Positions 1 through 13,000 are shown, numbered from the stretch's first letter. The stretch: DNA of 64,000 nucleotides from Sipunculus nudus (GCA_026874595.1 CM049322.1:5319900-5383899), one strand, 5' to 3'. Notes: generated by a model from the letters alone, not told the origin. Program-made: numbers and translations.

Positions 1-98
1 ATATGATCAGATGTTGTTTTCTCAGCTGACTAGTCCAGTGTAACCCTCTCAATGTACATTACAAGGAGCTTGATATTTGAAAAATAAACCTAACTCAC

Positions 99-137
99 GG
101 TGTAAGGGTTATTTTTCTGGTGATCAAGCCACAGATC
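99..137 (-). CDS. 39-bp micro-exon (DLWLDHQKNNPYT)
   Basis: The micro-exon is flanked by acceptor ttcacag and donor ACC|gtgagt in phase 0. It is the leftmost supported exon. The gene must continue past the window edge. Confidence 0.55.
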
Positions 138-3100
138 CTGTGAAAACAAAAGGTTAGAATATATATTATCAGATGTGGTTTTCAAAACAGAATGGTCAAG
201 CATAATCCTCTCAATGTGCGTTATAAGTAGCTACCTGATTTTTGAATAATAAACCAAACTTACGGTGTAAGGGATATTTTTCTGGCGATCAAGCCACAGA
301 TCCTGTGAAAACAAAAAGTTAGAATAAATGCTTATATCAGCTTTTTTAAAGGTAACATTAGGTGTGACCCTCTCGACTTGCATTGCAACTAATAGTAAAC
401 CTACTTACAGTGTCTGCGAAATCATTCTGGTGGTCAAGAGTATTTTCTGGATGGCTGGATGAGCTAGGGTCGGGCAGATCCTGAAACAATCACAAAGCTA
501 AGGTTTCTTTGCTCTCTATGCACCAAAAAATTTGCTCTAAAACCCTTCAATTCATTCACAGTGGCTCATGCAGCAGGAGAATATAACAGTATTTATTTCC
601 AATGCGTTAGTACATGTGATCCTTTTTCTATTCTTTTCCAAATATTATTTCACAACTGTGCTATCAGAATATTTTATTATAATCCGTATGATATTATATT
701 AACTGAAAGAATATAACGTACCAGTTCTTCATGGATTTGATGATCTGCAGTAACACTTGATATTTCCAGTGGGCACAGGTCTGGAAGTTCCTGATGTATG
801 AAGTAGCAGAATTAGTGAAAGGGTGTTTGCACCCAAATGAAAAGAAATATATTGGTAAGTATAGATATTTCAGTACGGTTTATATAAATATTTTACAGGA
901 TAAATAATAAAAAAAGTTTGACTTCATGTTTTGCATCCATGTCATGTTCTTTGTTTGCATATAAAAATTAAATGCTTTTCAATTTTTGTTTATCTCCAGA
1001 TAATTTTAATGCTCTAAAAATAATCCTTTATCACTGTGTATTCTTATCATGTCAGTTACCTACATCATTGAGATAAATAGCAGCAGGGGTACTTGAGAGA
1101 TGCGTCACGGCTGTCTTTCTCTTCATTTCAAGTTTCTTGAAAAAGTTACCTGGATGGAAAGAATTGTTGCATTTAATTTTGTATGTTATTTTTGTGTGGA
1201 TTATGCATTTAATTTACCAACCTCTTTCTTTAACCCTGATAAACAGTTGGATCTAAATATCGATAAAAATATGGTCAACTTCTCTAAAACAGATTGAGGA
1301 AATTCTTATCAAGTTTATGTTAATCATTTTTGTTCATACCTTCATCTTTTGCAGTATATTTATCTGGATTACCATATTTCAATGGGTCTTTTGTGTTTGC
1401 TACAGGTGTAAGAGTTCGACGCCTCTTTCTTGAAGGCAGCAGAGGTAACCCAGCAGTTGAAGGAACTGCATCCTTTGTTGATGTGAGTAGTAACTGTAAT
1501 TGCTGCTGCAGTAAAATAGCTGTATCTGGTTGCGTGATAAGATATGTAAAGCTGGTAAGTTCCTGTAACATTTCCCTGCAGCTGCTCATCAATCGACCGA
1601 CAGGTTGGTTGACAGTTAAAGTTTGGTTTGGTAAAATGTCTTTTTGAACTGGGCTGCATGTAAATGTCTTTTCTTCATTTTTTGTCTGTGTTCCTACGCA
1701 CTCTGAGCTTGATTGGCTTGGTTCTGATGCCCCCATGGCCTCTCTTTCATGTGGCATTGAAGCTTTACCTGGACACACATCAGTTTCTATGTCAAGATTG
1801 AATATTGGACTTTCTTGGTATTCAGTTGGGAATTTTTCCCAGCCCCAGTCAGGGTTTTGTATAAACACTGCTAGCATATGGCTACATGGCCAGTGTGTCC
1901 TTGACCATGCCTGACAAGTACAGTGAGGCATTCCATTTATCCCTTGAAATTTGACAATGTGGTCTTTTCTGTTTTCAGTTGACACAGAGAAAGTTCCTTG
2001 AGAAGTCATTGTAACATATGTTGAGTGCATGTCTGCCGGCATGTTTTCCATGCAGTGCCTAACAAACAACCGCGGTCTATTTTGGAGCCACACGGGTACT
2101 TCTTCGCTGTAAGAACGTACATCTGATCGCCAGGCAGTGTTCACTTGTTCATACCTGAAGCATTATAAAACAGCAAACACCAATTTTACTGATGAAGATG
2201 TTTAAGGGTTAATGTCTGTAAAAAAACAAGAAATATGAAATATATAAGTGCGTGTCACAAGTGACCCATGGGTCATGATGCTCAGCTGAGATCAGACAAT
2301 GACCTATTGTTGAGATGTGTAGCCCAGTATATAGCTATTATGGTGACTATCAAAGATGAAGATAGGAATTAGGATAACGATCTCCCAAACAGAAAATTGT
2401 GCGAAAATTAGAAAAAAAATACAGATGGTGCCACCAGTTTTACAAACTGATTAAACAAGTCATGATCAATCAGGGTTTCGGGACACTAGATCAGACCATG
2501 CAGAGCTGAGAAAGTAATATGATTGCTGTGATTTGACACTTTCAAAAACAAATAGAAAATGTGACCAAAATGGGGGGATGAAATGGGAGGGGGGGGGGGG
2601 GTTGCAACTCGAGTTACATTGACCTTATTTCAGGTGTCCTAGGATATTTCTATGGCCTCAGAGACTGCATTGGATTCATGACCCTAACTCTTATGCCAGC
2701 GTTTGTGCCCTGTTAACGGTTGGCTTGACGGATGGTGATTGATTACAGGAGGTCAGTTGACTTACAGTCGGCCGAGCTAAACTGGAATATTTTCTCACAA
2801 GGTGCTTTCTTTTAATTCATAAAAAAATGAAAGTTCTGAAGAAATCCACATGTTCGCTTTTAATTTTTTTTATCATAAGTTTGATAACTTTAGATGAATT
2901 TAAATATCTTCCGGTCCAGAAAAATACTCACTGCTCTTTCCTGTCAGGCAGAAACTTGTTGAGGACCGTACGAAGAAGGCCACACAAGGTCTTGTTACTG
3001 CAGGATCCAAAATGTTTTCTCTTAAGTTCCTGGTGCTGGCGCTCTAACCCATTGGTAGTGTTGATTTTGACATTCATATCATTTGCTCTGAACGCGTGCA

Positions 3101-6100
3101 CCCACCTCTGAAGCAAAAATATATATTTTATTGTATTTAAGGTATTCTGCGGACACAAAGAAAATTTATTCGTTTAGAAAACTGAGAGTGGTCAAGCCTT
3201 AATCAGTGGGATTGGGACCAACTAGACATATTAGGACAGTCATAATTTAAGGGCTTTCACGTGACTGCTCTTGAGAAATGTTTGATATTCACCAAAGTAA
3301 ATTTCAGAGAAACCAGGTAATTGAATGTATGTAGTGCCACTTGTCATCTTAAGTGAAACATTTCGATGAATCGTATTTGAGAACATGCATAAATTTGAAT
3401 TACATCTATCACATTTCAGTGGATAGAGTGTACAATGAAAAATCTGTTCGAGATTAAGTAGTACCTACCCGTTATAATAACAGCCATGTACATTAAAACT
3501 GAAAGAAATAATGAAAAAGCCTGTTACAGATGATGATACAAATGATAACCTCTGATACCTTAGTTTGATTTAACCACTTGTGATTCAACCATCGTTGGAA
3601 TTCAGCATGGTCTTTCCAAAGGGTGGAGTCACGCAGACGAGAGAGGTTTTGTTGGTACTCTTCATGTGTTTTCGCTTTCGCAATAGCTCTCAGTCTGAAA
3701 TTGCAGAAAGTTTAAACTGGTTAAATGAATTGTGTTTGACCAACCAATTAACAATATACATCTTCAACACTGTGATACCAAATACATATAATCTCTAACA
3801 CATAATACCAGATACATACAAAAGAAAATGTGGTTATTGTTTAAATATATAAAATAAGTATGTACAATGTGTAAAAATAATTTTAAATACACAAGGCATC
3901 AGTTCATTTTTTGACAAAACAGACAAGGCTGCCTTCCAGACATGCGAATCTTATAGAATGACAATCCGCGGTTATTTCAACTGGTTCGATGACCGGAGCG
4001 AATCCAAATTTACAACTGTAGATTTCTGTCCCTTATACTGGAATGTGAACTTGACTAATATATTTTTGCAGATCTCACATGTGGAAAAGAAACTTGCTTA
4101 AATTTGACAAATCTCCTCGAGGGAGCAAAATGCTTCACCTACAGGAACAGAGCATCGTTCATTTGGTCTTTCATTCCGTGTTTCGTTTTTTGCAACCATC
4201 TCCTCCAAGCCTGCTCTCGATGAAAGTCACATAGATATACCAGACATTCTGCAATTGCAAAAATGATTATCGCTTATCATAAAAAGTTTTCATACAAAAT
4301 ACACCCTAACAAACAAAGAAATAGGAACAAAGGCTTTGAAACTGTATGTAAAGCATTTACATTCGAATCAAATGTTGCAGGATTTTACAGTTGCCCATTA
4401 GCGTTAAAAGATACAGAAATAAAACTGTTTACATAATTAACTATTTAGTGCTCACGACATGAGATGTTATTATCCATGCATAAATCCTGTTGAGATACAT
4501 TGTCAGTCTGCTTGTTTTAACACTATATATCTGTTAGCCGTCACCCCTTTGAAATATGGGTCACCACCTTAACATTTATAGCGAACCTGTGAGCCAAAAC
4601 AGCCCATTTTAGCTCAGTGGCTACAAAGATCTTCTTCTCAAAAACCACTGGGCCAAATTCTTAAATCTCACACATTAACTATCCTTAGATGTTGATAATT
4701 CAAGTTTGTTCAAATGGTTTTGGTTCAGTGCTATTTGGCTGAGTTATGGGAAGCTTAACTTAGTCATTTTGCTGCATCTTCCTATATTAGTGATAAACCT
4801 GCAAAACATTTTTTGACTGATGCCACTAGGCCAAATTTTTTAAATATTTTTTAAGAATAATAACCACAATAATTCTTATAATAATTGTCTTTTATGGTTC
4901 CACATGAATGATGTTAGCTGAATTATGAAGATTGAATTGAGTCATTTTACCATATATGTTAGCTGTGTGAAGCAGTTACATCTAGCCTGGCACCAGTGTA
5001 TCAGCATCTATAACATCATGCCACTAGATTTCAGGTAAAATAGCTTGACAGATTGCCAACTTATTTTAGATTTTGCAACAGCCTAAAGGTCAGCCTCAGC
5101 CTGGATCTATTTATAACTTTGGCAGACTGGTAACTGTATCAGATTAGGCAACAGGTAAAGAGTTCACTCAGTCAAGCCAGGTTTAGGTCAAGAGTTCACT
5201 CAGTGCAGTAGCTGGATTCTATTTATAGCTTTGGTGGACTGCCAACTGTGTCAGATTATGCAACAGGTCAAGAGCTCTCCAAGTGCAGCAATTTGTCACA
5301 GTTTACTCGGGGCAACTGCCTTTCTCACCTAAGCCTGGTCAGCCCAGTGCATCAAACTCAATGAGTTTGATTTATTGGCCTGATATTTTGACCTGTCTAT
5401 GCGTCTTTGATGGCTTTCTCGTCAACAAGACAGTTGTCGCCACTTATGACGACTTTTGCACAGTGTATGTGCCTGCTTATTTCTCCAGAGCATTTTGATA
5501 TATCAGCCTGAAATTGGGCAAATTAATACATATCATAAAGCTTTGTCGTAAACAAGACTGGTGGCACCACCTACAATAGTTTTTGCACAGTGCATGTCCC
5601 TGCTTATTTCTCACGAGGGGTTATTAGCCTGAAATTGGGCATATGTATACATCTCTGATATCTTCATCGTATACAAGGCATGTAGGCCTATTTGAAAAGT
5701 AATGGCCCAGCATTGAGCATTATACCTGGTGTATTAACCATTGCACAGGTTCGCATAAGGCCTGTAGGCCTTGTGGTATTATAAAGTATGTTTCTCTATA
5801 TAAATACTATACGCCTTAAGCCTTCCTTTAATACCTAACTGTGAATGTGGAGTAACGTTGTAAGTCGTGCGCAGTTGACTAAATTCATATTAACCAGAAA
5901 AATAAATCTTATATACACGATGTAATGACTCTCTGTTTTCCGTACCTGGAAATGTGTTCTCTAAGGCCTGGATTTCTCTCTCGTCAAAATCCGTCATAAA
6001 ATGGGACGGTAGCCAGTCGGGATTCCATTCTTTTAAAAACTGCAGTCCTTCTTCTAAACATGCTGTCGTTTCATTTTGTGTGATAACAGTTGCTACTGTG

Positions 6101-6327
6101 CTGTATCCAGCGTTTGTCATTACGCACAGGAAATATAAAGGAATGCTGTATTTGGTCGTTTTGTAAGTTGCGTCTAACAAACATATCTCCTGCCCGTATT
6201 TGTGCAGCAACTTCCTCTCCCAACTGGTCTGAAGCACCATAAGTAAAGTCTCCTCAGTGTCATCTTCATTCGTTCTAAAATTTAGGGAAAGAACATTTTT
6301 TTGTTAAATATGATATGCACTGCGAGG

Positions 6328-6375
<48 letters not shown>

Positions 6376-6834
6376 TCGAACCTTCCATAGACGGATTTAC
6401 AAAGTGCATCAGAGGAACGCAAAAAGAGCAAGTTTTTTATCTCCAATATTTTAGAATCACTAATAGTTTATAAATATGAATCTTTTAAAATTTGTGGTCG
6501 AAAACTGTGAAATTGTGAAAAATAAATGAATAGTAAATTCAAAATTTATTAGTGAGCTCTTTTAATTCTCCAAATGCTGCATTCAGTGTTGTCATCTGGG
6601 CTTTTTAAGCAAATCAGTGTACCCATTGCTACAACCTGCCGGGTGTTCAATAATGTATACTTGCGGACTCCAACGGAGTCTTCAGTTCATTCATAATTGA
6701 TTAAATGATCAGACTGGGTGTGTTAATGTAATCCCATGTTAATGCAGATATACCTATGAGGTCGAAAGAATATGAAATCCTCTGGATTCTCCTTTTTCCA
6801 CTCTTCTATCATTGCAGCGGTGTTGCTCTGGTCA
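99..6834 (-). CDS. MULE-transposase/SWIM zinc-finger gene, spliced, 3' end outside window
   Basis: Six consecutive minus-strand exons join in phase: 6834-6754, 6274-5946, 4248-4143, 3694-3559, 3107-2932 and 2154-1340. Every junction has AG acceptor and GT donor bases, and no stop interrupts the joined frame. The protein reads as a MULE-type DDE transposase: LLDATYKT carries the likely first Asp, MTDFDEREIQALENTFP the second, VYLCDFHREQAW follows, and NGLERQHQELKRKH carries the likely Glu. A SWIM finger (CTCQAWSRTHWPCSH) comes next. This order matches MULE transposases and the SWIM proteins derived from them. Small exons at 790-722, 480-409, 302-264 and 137-99 probably continue the gene leftwards; at least one linking exon was not found, because phases do not match between 1340 and 790. 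I saw no terminal inverted repeats around it, and the introns suggest a resident host gene rather than an active transposon. Upstream exons probably lie beyond the minisatellite. Role unknown. Confidence 0.8.
264..302 (-). CDS. 39-bp micro-exon (DLWLDRQKNIPYT)
   Basis: The micro-exon is flanked by acceptor ttcacag and donor ACC|gtaagt in phase 0. It is a near copy of the 137-99 exon, and the surrounding intron sequence is duplicated too. Confidence 0.55.
409..480 (-). CDS. Small exon, first of three DL...DxQ paralogous exons
   Basis: A 72-bp phase-0 exon (acceptor gtttcag, donor ACT|gtaagt) encodes 24 residues beginning DLPDPSSSSHPEN and ending LDHQNDFADT. It resembles the two 13-residue exons further left and looks like the longer parent version. 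Confidence 0.58.
722..790 (-). CDS. Small in-phase exon, probably of the SWIM gene
   Basis: A 69-bp phase-0 exon sits between acceptor catacatcag and donor CTG|gtacgt. It encodes 23 residues beginning ELPDLCPLEISS and containing ADHQIHEEL. It is assigned to the SWIM gene by strand and position. The exon linking it to 1340 was not found. Confidence 0.55.
1340..2154 (-). CDS. SWIM zinc-finger exon
   Basis: An 815-bp exon holds the SWIM finger, pattern CxC-x(n)-HxC... as CTCQAWSRTHWPCSHML, about 85 residues in. A Ser/Thr/Pro/Gln-rich region and a basic patch (SRKRRR) that could be a nuclear localisation signal follow. SWIM domains bind zinc and are usual at the C-terminal side of MULE cores. 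The exon ends GATGAAG|gtatga in phase 1, so the open frame beyond that point is intron. Confidence 0.82.
2250..2295 (-). repeat. Terminus of the AGCTCAGCTGA dispersed repeat family
   Basis: The minus-oriented fragment contains AAGTGACCCATGGGTCATGA and then GCTCAGCTGAG. The same hairpin GACCCATGGGTC and TCAGCTGAGC occur at 47,907-47,940 and 60,788-60,825. Confidence 0.5.
2932..3107 (-). CDS. MULE exon carrying probable catalytic Glu
   Basis: A 176-bp exon encodes RWVHAFRANDMNVKINTTNG, LERQHQELKRKHF and a stretch ending DRKEQ. The N-G-L-E-R-Q-H pattern matches the (N)xxE...LK segment holding the third acidic residue of MULE DDE enzymes. It ends in phase 2 before gtgagt; the following exon supplies the last base of the Gln codon and continues YEQVNTAW. 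Confidence 0.78.
3559..3694 (-). CDS. MULE core exon (helical insertion)
   Basis: A 136-bp exon follows acceptor ttgcaatttcag and ends ACTAAG|gtatca. It encodes LRAIAKAKTHEEYQQNL and then WLNHKWLNQTK. It is charged and predicted helical, as in the insertion between the second Asp and the Glu of MULE transposases. It leaves in phase 0 and joins RWVHAFRANDM. Confidence 0.75.
4143..4248 (-). CDS. MULE core exon (VYLCDFHREQ)
   Basis: The exon lies between the acceptor gcaattgcag and the donor CT|gtaggt. It encodes CLVYLCDFHREQAWRRWLQ and continues to DALF. Ending at CT|gtaggt, rather than five bases later, avoids a TAG and gives the right phase for the next exon (LRAIAKAKTHEEYQQ). Confidence 0.75.
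4530..5760. other. Intron filled with decayed dispersed repeat
   Basis: This intron, between the MULE exons at 4248 and 5946, holds repeated phrases such as GGTGGCACCACCTAC, TTTTGCACAGTG and CCTGAAATTGGGCA. The same phrases occur in the 58.6-60.5 kb array, so this is an older relative of it. No exon recognised. Confidence 0.5.
5946..6274 (-). CDS. MULE DDE-core exon
   Basis: The exon starts after the acceptor attttag and ends CCAG before gtacgg. It encodes about 109 residues with the MULE core: the first catalytic Asp in CLLDATYKTTKYSIPLYFL and the second in FMTDFDEREIQALE. It enters with one base completing a codon from the 6834-6754 exon and leaves in phase 1. The next exon (4248-4143) continues as CLVYLCDFHREQAW, the expected text in this family. 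Confidence 0.82.
6328..6372. repeat. (TA)n microsatellite
   Basis: An uninterrupted TA run of about 40 bp lies in the intron between exons 6834-6754 and 6274-5946. Confidence 0.9.
6754..6834 (-). CDS. Short exon 5' of the MULE core
   Basis: An 81-bp exon reads DQSNTAAMIEEWKKENPEDF then IFFRPH, and ends in phase 2 before gtatat. It joins the next exon (TNEDDTEETLL) in frame. A segment like this normally precedes the DDE core in MULE proteins. It is the most upstream exon I can support; the 45-bp minisatellite starts about 200 bp further on. Confidence 0.75.
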
Positions 6835-7039
6835 CTGGCAGAATGTCTATATGTGTTGATAAAGCAATGCATGTATATAATACAGGTTGTTCCTTTTATA
6901 TAATATAAATATATCGCTTTATTGCTTTATATATAAACACTTAGTGTTGAACATTTCACAAAAACACGAGATTAATATGGTTTATACGGTAAAAGCTGAG
7001 ATACATTCATTACTTTAATATTTGCAACGGAATATAGAT

Positions 7040-10000
7040 GATATGATATAGAGGGCTACTACAGTAGGCGTACTGCATGTTAAATATATGATATAGAGGG
7101 CTACTACAGTAGGCGTACTGCATGTTATGTATGGGATATAGAGGGCTACTACAGTAGGCGTACTGCATGTTATGTATATGATATAGAGGGCTACTACAAT
7201 AGGCGTACTGCATCGAATTAGAACCACTACAGTAGGCGTACTGCATGTTATATATATGATATAGAGGGCTACTACAGTAGGCGTACTGCATGTTAAATAT
7301 GGGATATAGAGGGCTACTACAGTAGGCGTACTGCATGTTATATATGGGATATAGAGGGCTACTACAGTAGGCGTACTGCATGTTATGTATATGATATAGA
7401 GGGCTACTACAGTAGCCGTACTGCATGTTATACATGGGTCATAGAGGGCTACTACAATAGGCATACTGCATCTAATCAGAACCACTACAGTAGGCGTACT
7501 GCATTTTATATATATGATAAAGAGGGCTACTACAGTAGGCGTACTGCATGTTATATACGGGATATAGTGGGCTACTACAGTAGGCGTACTGCATGTTATA
7601 TATTGGATATAGAGGGCTACTACAGTAGGCGTACTGCATGTTATATATATGATATAGAGGGCTACTACAATACGCGTACTGCATCTAATTAGAACCACTA
7701 CAGTAGGCGTACTGCATGTTATATATATGATATAGAGGGCTACTACAGTAGGCGTACTGCATGTTAAATATATGATATAGAGGGCTACTACAGTAGGCGT
7801 ACTGCATGTTATATATGGGATATAGAGGGCTACTACAGTAGGCGTACTGCATGTTATATATAAGATATAGAGGGCTACTACAGTAGGCGTACTGCATGTT
7901 ATATACATATATGATATAGAGGGCTACTTCAATAGGCGTACTGCATCTAATTAGAACCACTACAGTAGGCGTACTGCATGTTATATATATGATATAGAGG
8001 GCTACTACAGTACGCGTACTGCATGTTATATATGGGATATAGAGGGCTACTACAGTAGGCGTCCTGCATGTTATGTATATGATATAGAGGGCTACTACAG
8101 TAGGCGTACTGCATCGAATTAGAACCACTACAGTAGGCGTACTGCATGTTATATATATGATATAGAGGGCTACTACAGTAGGCGTACTGCATGTTAAATA
8201 TGGGATATAGAGGGCTACTACAGTAGGCGTACTGCATGTTATATATGGGATATAGAGGGCTACTACAGTAGGCGTACTGCATGTTATGTATATGATATAG
8301 AGGGCTACTACAGTAGCCGTACTGCATGTTATACATGGGTCATAGAGGGCTACTACAATAGGCGTACTGCATCTAATCAGAACCACTACAGTAGGCGTAC
8401 TGCATTTTATATATATGATAAAGAAGGCTACTACAGTAGGCGTACTGCATGTTATATACGGGATATAGAGGGCTACTACAGTAGGCGTACTGCATGTTAT
8501 ATATTGGATATAGAGGGCTACTACAGTAGGCGTACTGCATGTTATGTAAATGATATAGAGGGCTACTACAGTAGCCGTACTGCATGTTATATATGGGTTA
8601 TAGAGGGCTACTACAGTAGGCGTACTGCATGTTATATATATGATATAGAGGGCTACTACAGTAGGCGTACTGCATGTTATATATGGGATATAGAGGGCTA
8701 CTACAGTAGGCGTACTGCATGTTATGTATATGATATAGAGGGCTACTACAGTAGCCGTACTGCATGTTATATATTTGATATAGAGGGCCACTACAGTAGG
8801 CGTACTGCATGTTATATATATGATTTATAGGGATACTACACTAGGCGTACTGCATGTTACAAATATGATATAGAGGGCTACTACAGTAGGCGTACTGCAT
8901 GTTATATATATGATATAGAGGGCTACTACAGTAGCCGTACTGCATTTTATATATGCGTTATAGAGGGCTACTACAATAGCCCTACTGCATCTAATTAGAA
9001 CCACTACAGTAGCCGTACTGCATGTTATATATATGATATAGAGGGCTACTACAGTAGCCGTACTGCATGTTATAAATGGGTCATAGAGGGCTACTACAAT
9101 AGGCGTACTGCATCTAATCAGAACCACTACAGTAGGCGTACTGCATGTTATATATTGGATATAGAGGGCTACTACAGTAGGCGTACTGCATGTTATATAT
9201 TGGATATAGAGGGGTACTACAGTAGGCGTACTGCATGTTATGTATATGATATAGAGGGCTACTACAGTAGCCGTACTGCATGTTATATATGGGTTATAGA
9301 GGGCTACTACAATAGGCGTACTGCATCTAATCAGAACCACTACAGTAGGCGTACTGCATGTTATATATTGGATAAAGAGGGCTACTACAGTAGGCGTACT
9401 GCATGTTATATATGGGATATAAAGGGGTACTACAGTAGGCGTACTGCATCTTATATAATGGATATAGAGGCCTACTACAGTAGCCTAACTGCATGTTATA
9501 TATGGGATATAGAGGACTACTAAAGCAGGCGTACTGCATCTCATTAGAGCCATATTATAGCGGGTGTACTGCATGTTATAAATATGATATAGATAGGTAC
9601 TAAAGTTGGCGTACTGCATGTTATGTATAGGTTATAGAGAGGCATACTTCATGTTATAAATAGAATATAGAGAGGTACTACAGTAGGCGTACTGCATGTT
9701 ATATATATGATATAGAGGGCTACTACAGTAGGCGTACTGCATGTTATATATGGGTTATAGAGGGCTACTACAGTAGGCGTACTGCATGTTATATATATGA
9801 TATAGAGGGCTACTACAGTAGGCGTACTACATGTTATGTATTTGATATAGAGGGCTACTACAGTAGCCGTACTGCATGTTATATATTGGATATAGAGGGC
9901 TACTACAGTAGGCGTACTGCATCTAATTATAACCACTACAGTAGCCGTGCTGCATGTTATATATATGATATAAAGGGCTACTACAGTAGGCGTACTGCAT

Positions 10001-13000
10001 GTTAAATATGGGATATAGAGGGCTACTACAGTAGGCGTACTGCATGTTATATATGGGATATAGAGGGCTACTACAGTAGGCGTACTGCATGTTATGTATA
10101 TGATATAGAGGGCTACTACAGTAGCCGTACTGCATGTTATACATGGGTCATAGAGGGCTACTACAATAGGCATACTGCATCTAATCAGAACCACTACAGT
10201 AGGCGTACTGCATTTTATATATATGATAAAGAGGGCTACTACAGTAGGCGTACTGCATGTTATATACGGGATATAGTGGGCTACTACAGTAGGCGTACTG
10301 CATGTTATATATTGGATATAGAGGGCTACTACAGTAGGCGTACTGCATGTTATATATATGATATAGAGGGCTACTACAATACGCGTACTGCATCTAATTA
10401 GAACCACTACAGTAGGCGTACTGCATGTTATATATATGATATAGAGGGCTACTACAGTAGGCGTACTGCATGTTAAATATATGATATAGAGGGCTACTAC
10501 AGTAGGCGTACTGCATGTTATATATGGGATATAGAGGGCTACTACAGTAGGCGTACTGCATGTTATATATAAGATATAGAGGGCTACTACAGTAGGCGTA
10601 CTGCATGTTATATACATATATGATATAGAGGGCTACTTCAATAGGCGTACTGCATCTAATTAGAACCACTACAGTAGGCGTACTGCATGTTATATATATG
10701 ATATAGAGGGCTACTACAGTACGCGTACTGCATGTTATATATGGGATATAGAGGGCTACTACAGTAGGCGTCCTGCATGTTATGTATATGATATAGAGGG
10801 CTACTACAATAGGCGTACTGCATCGAATTAGAACCACTACAGTAGGCGTACTGCATGTTATATATATGATATAGAGGGCTACTACAGTAGGCGTACTGCA
10901 TGTTATATATGGGATATAGAGGGCTACTACAGTAGGCGTACTGCATGTTATGTATATGATATAGAGGGCTACTACAGTAGCCGTACTGCATGTTATACAT
11001 GGGTCATAGAGGGCTACTACAATAGGCGTACTGCATCTAATCAGAACCACTACAGTAGGCGTACTGCATTTTATATATATGATAAAGAAGGCTACTACAG
11101 TAGGCGTACTGCATGTTATATACGGGATATAGAGGGCTACTACAGTAGGCGTACTGCATGTTATATATTGGATATAGAGGGCTACTACAGTAGGCGTACT
11201 GCATGTTATGTAAATGATATAGAGGGCTACTACAGTAGCCGTACTGCATGTTATATATGGGTTATAGAGGGCTACTACAGTAGGCGTACTGCATGTTATA
11301 TATATGATATAGAGGGCTACTACAGTAGGCGTACTGCATGTTATATATGGGATATAGAGGGCTACTACAGTAGGCGTACTGCATGTTATGTATATGATAT
11401 AGAGGGCTACTACAGTAGCCGTACTGCATGTTATATATTTGATATAGAGGGCCACTACAGTAGGCGTACTGCATGTTATATATATGATTTATAGGGATAC
11501 TACACTAGGCGTACTGCATGTTACAAATATGATATAGAGGGCTACTACAGTAGGCGTACTGCATGTTATATATATGATATAGAGGGCTACTACAGTAGCC
11601 GTACTGCATTTTATATATGCGTTATAGAGCGCTACTACAATTGCCCTACTGCATCTAATTAGAACCACTACAGTAGCCGTACTGCATGTTATATATATGA
11701 TATAGAGGGCTACTACAGTAGCCGTACTGCATGTTATAAATGGGTCATAGAGGGCTACTACAATAGGCGTACTGCATCTAATCAGAACCACTACAGTAGG
11801 CGTACTGCATGTTATATATTGGATATAGAGGGCTACTACAGTAGGCGTACTGCATGTTATATATTGGATATAGAGGGGTACTACAGTAGGCGTACTGCAT
11901 GTTATGTATATGATATAGAGGGCTACTACAGTAGCCGTACTGCATGTTATATATGGGTTATAGAGGGCTACTACAATAGGCGTACTGCATCTAATCAGAA
12001 CCACTACAGTAGGCGTACTGCATGTTATATATTGGATAAAGAGGGCTACTACAGTAGGCGTACTGCATGTTATATATGGGATATAAAGGGGTACTACAGT
12101 AGGCGTACTGCATCTTATATAATGGATATAGAGGCCTACTACAGTAGCCTAACTGCATGTTATATATGGGATATAGAGGACTACTAAAGCAGGCGTACTG
12201 CATCTCATTAGAGCCATATTATAGCGGGTGTACTGCATGTTATAAATATGATATAGATAGGTACTAAAGTTGGCGTACTGCATGTTATGTATAGGTTATA
12301 GAGAGGCATACTTCATGTTATAAATAGAATATAGAGAGGTACTACAGTAGGCGTACTGCATGTTATATATATGATATAGAGGGCTACTACAGTAGGCGTA
12401 CTGCATGTTATATATGGGTTATAGAGGGCTACTACAGTAGGCGTACTGCATGTTATATATATGATATAGAGGGCTACTACAGTAGGCGTACTACATGTTA
12501 TGTATTTGATATAGAGGGCTACTACAGTAGCCGTACTGCATGTTATATATTGGATATAGAGGGCTACTACAGTAGGCGTACTGCATCTAATTATAACCAC
12601 TACAGTAGCCGTGCTGCATGTTATATATATGATATAAAGGGCTACTACAGTAGCCGCACTGCATGTTATACATGGGTTATAGAGGGCTACTACAATAGGC
12701 CTACTGCATCTAATTAGAACCACTACAGTAGGCGTACTGCATATTATATACGGGATATAGAGGGCTACTACAGTAGGAATACTGCATTAATTAGAGCCAC
12801 TACAGTAGGCGTACTGCATGTTATATATATGATATAGAGGGCTACTACAGTAGCCATACTGCAAGATATATATGGGTACTACCGTAGGCGTACTGCATAT
12901 TATAAATAGGATAGGTGTACTGCATCTGTTTAGATCCACTACAGTAGCCTAACTGCATGTTATATATGGGATATAGAGGACTACTAAAGCAGGCGTACTG

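Larger units (their letters stand above)
1..330. repeat. Tandem duplication (about 165 bp) carrying a micro-exon
   Basis: Two adjacent copies share the block from CCTCTCAATG through the micro-exon to GTGAAAACAAAA. Both splice sites are preserved in each. A third, more divergent copy with a longer exon covers about 340-490. Confidence 0.7.

Noticed and set aside
1100-1297. 65-codon plus-strand frame
   Set aside because: It lies opposite an intron of the SWIM gene, has no motif and no coding bias.
7010-12723. Long open frames of 100-368 codons on both strands, reading CSTPTVVALYI, MQYAYCSSPLY or DIEGYYSRRTA repeats
   Set aside because: The unit lengths (45 and 33 bp) are multiples of three, so any stop-free frame stays open through the array. 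Several frames are open at once on both strands, with no start context or splice sites.
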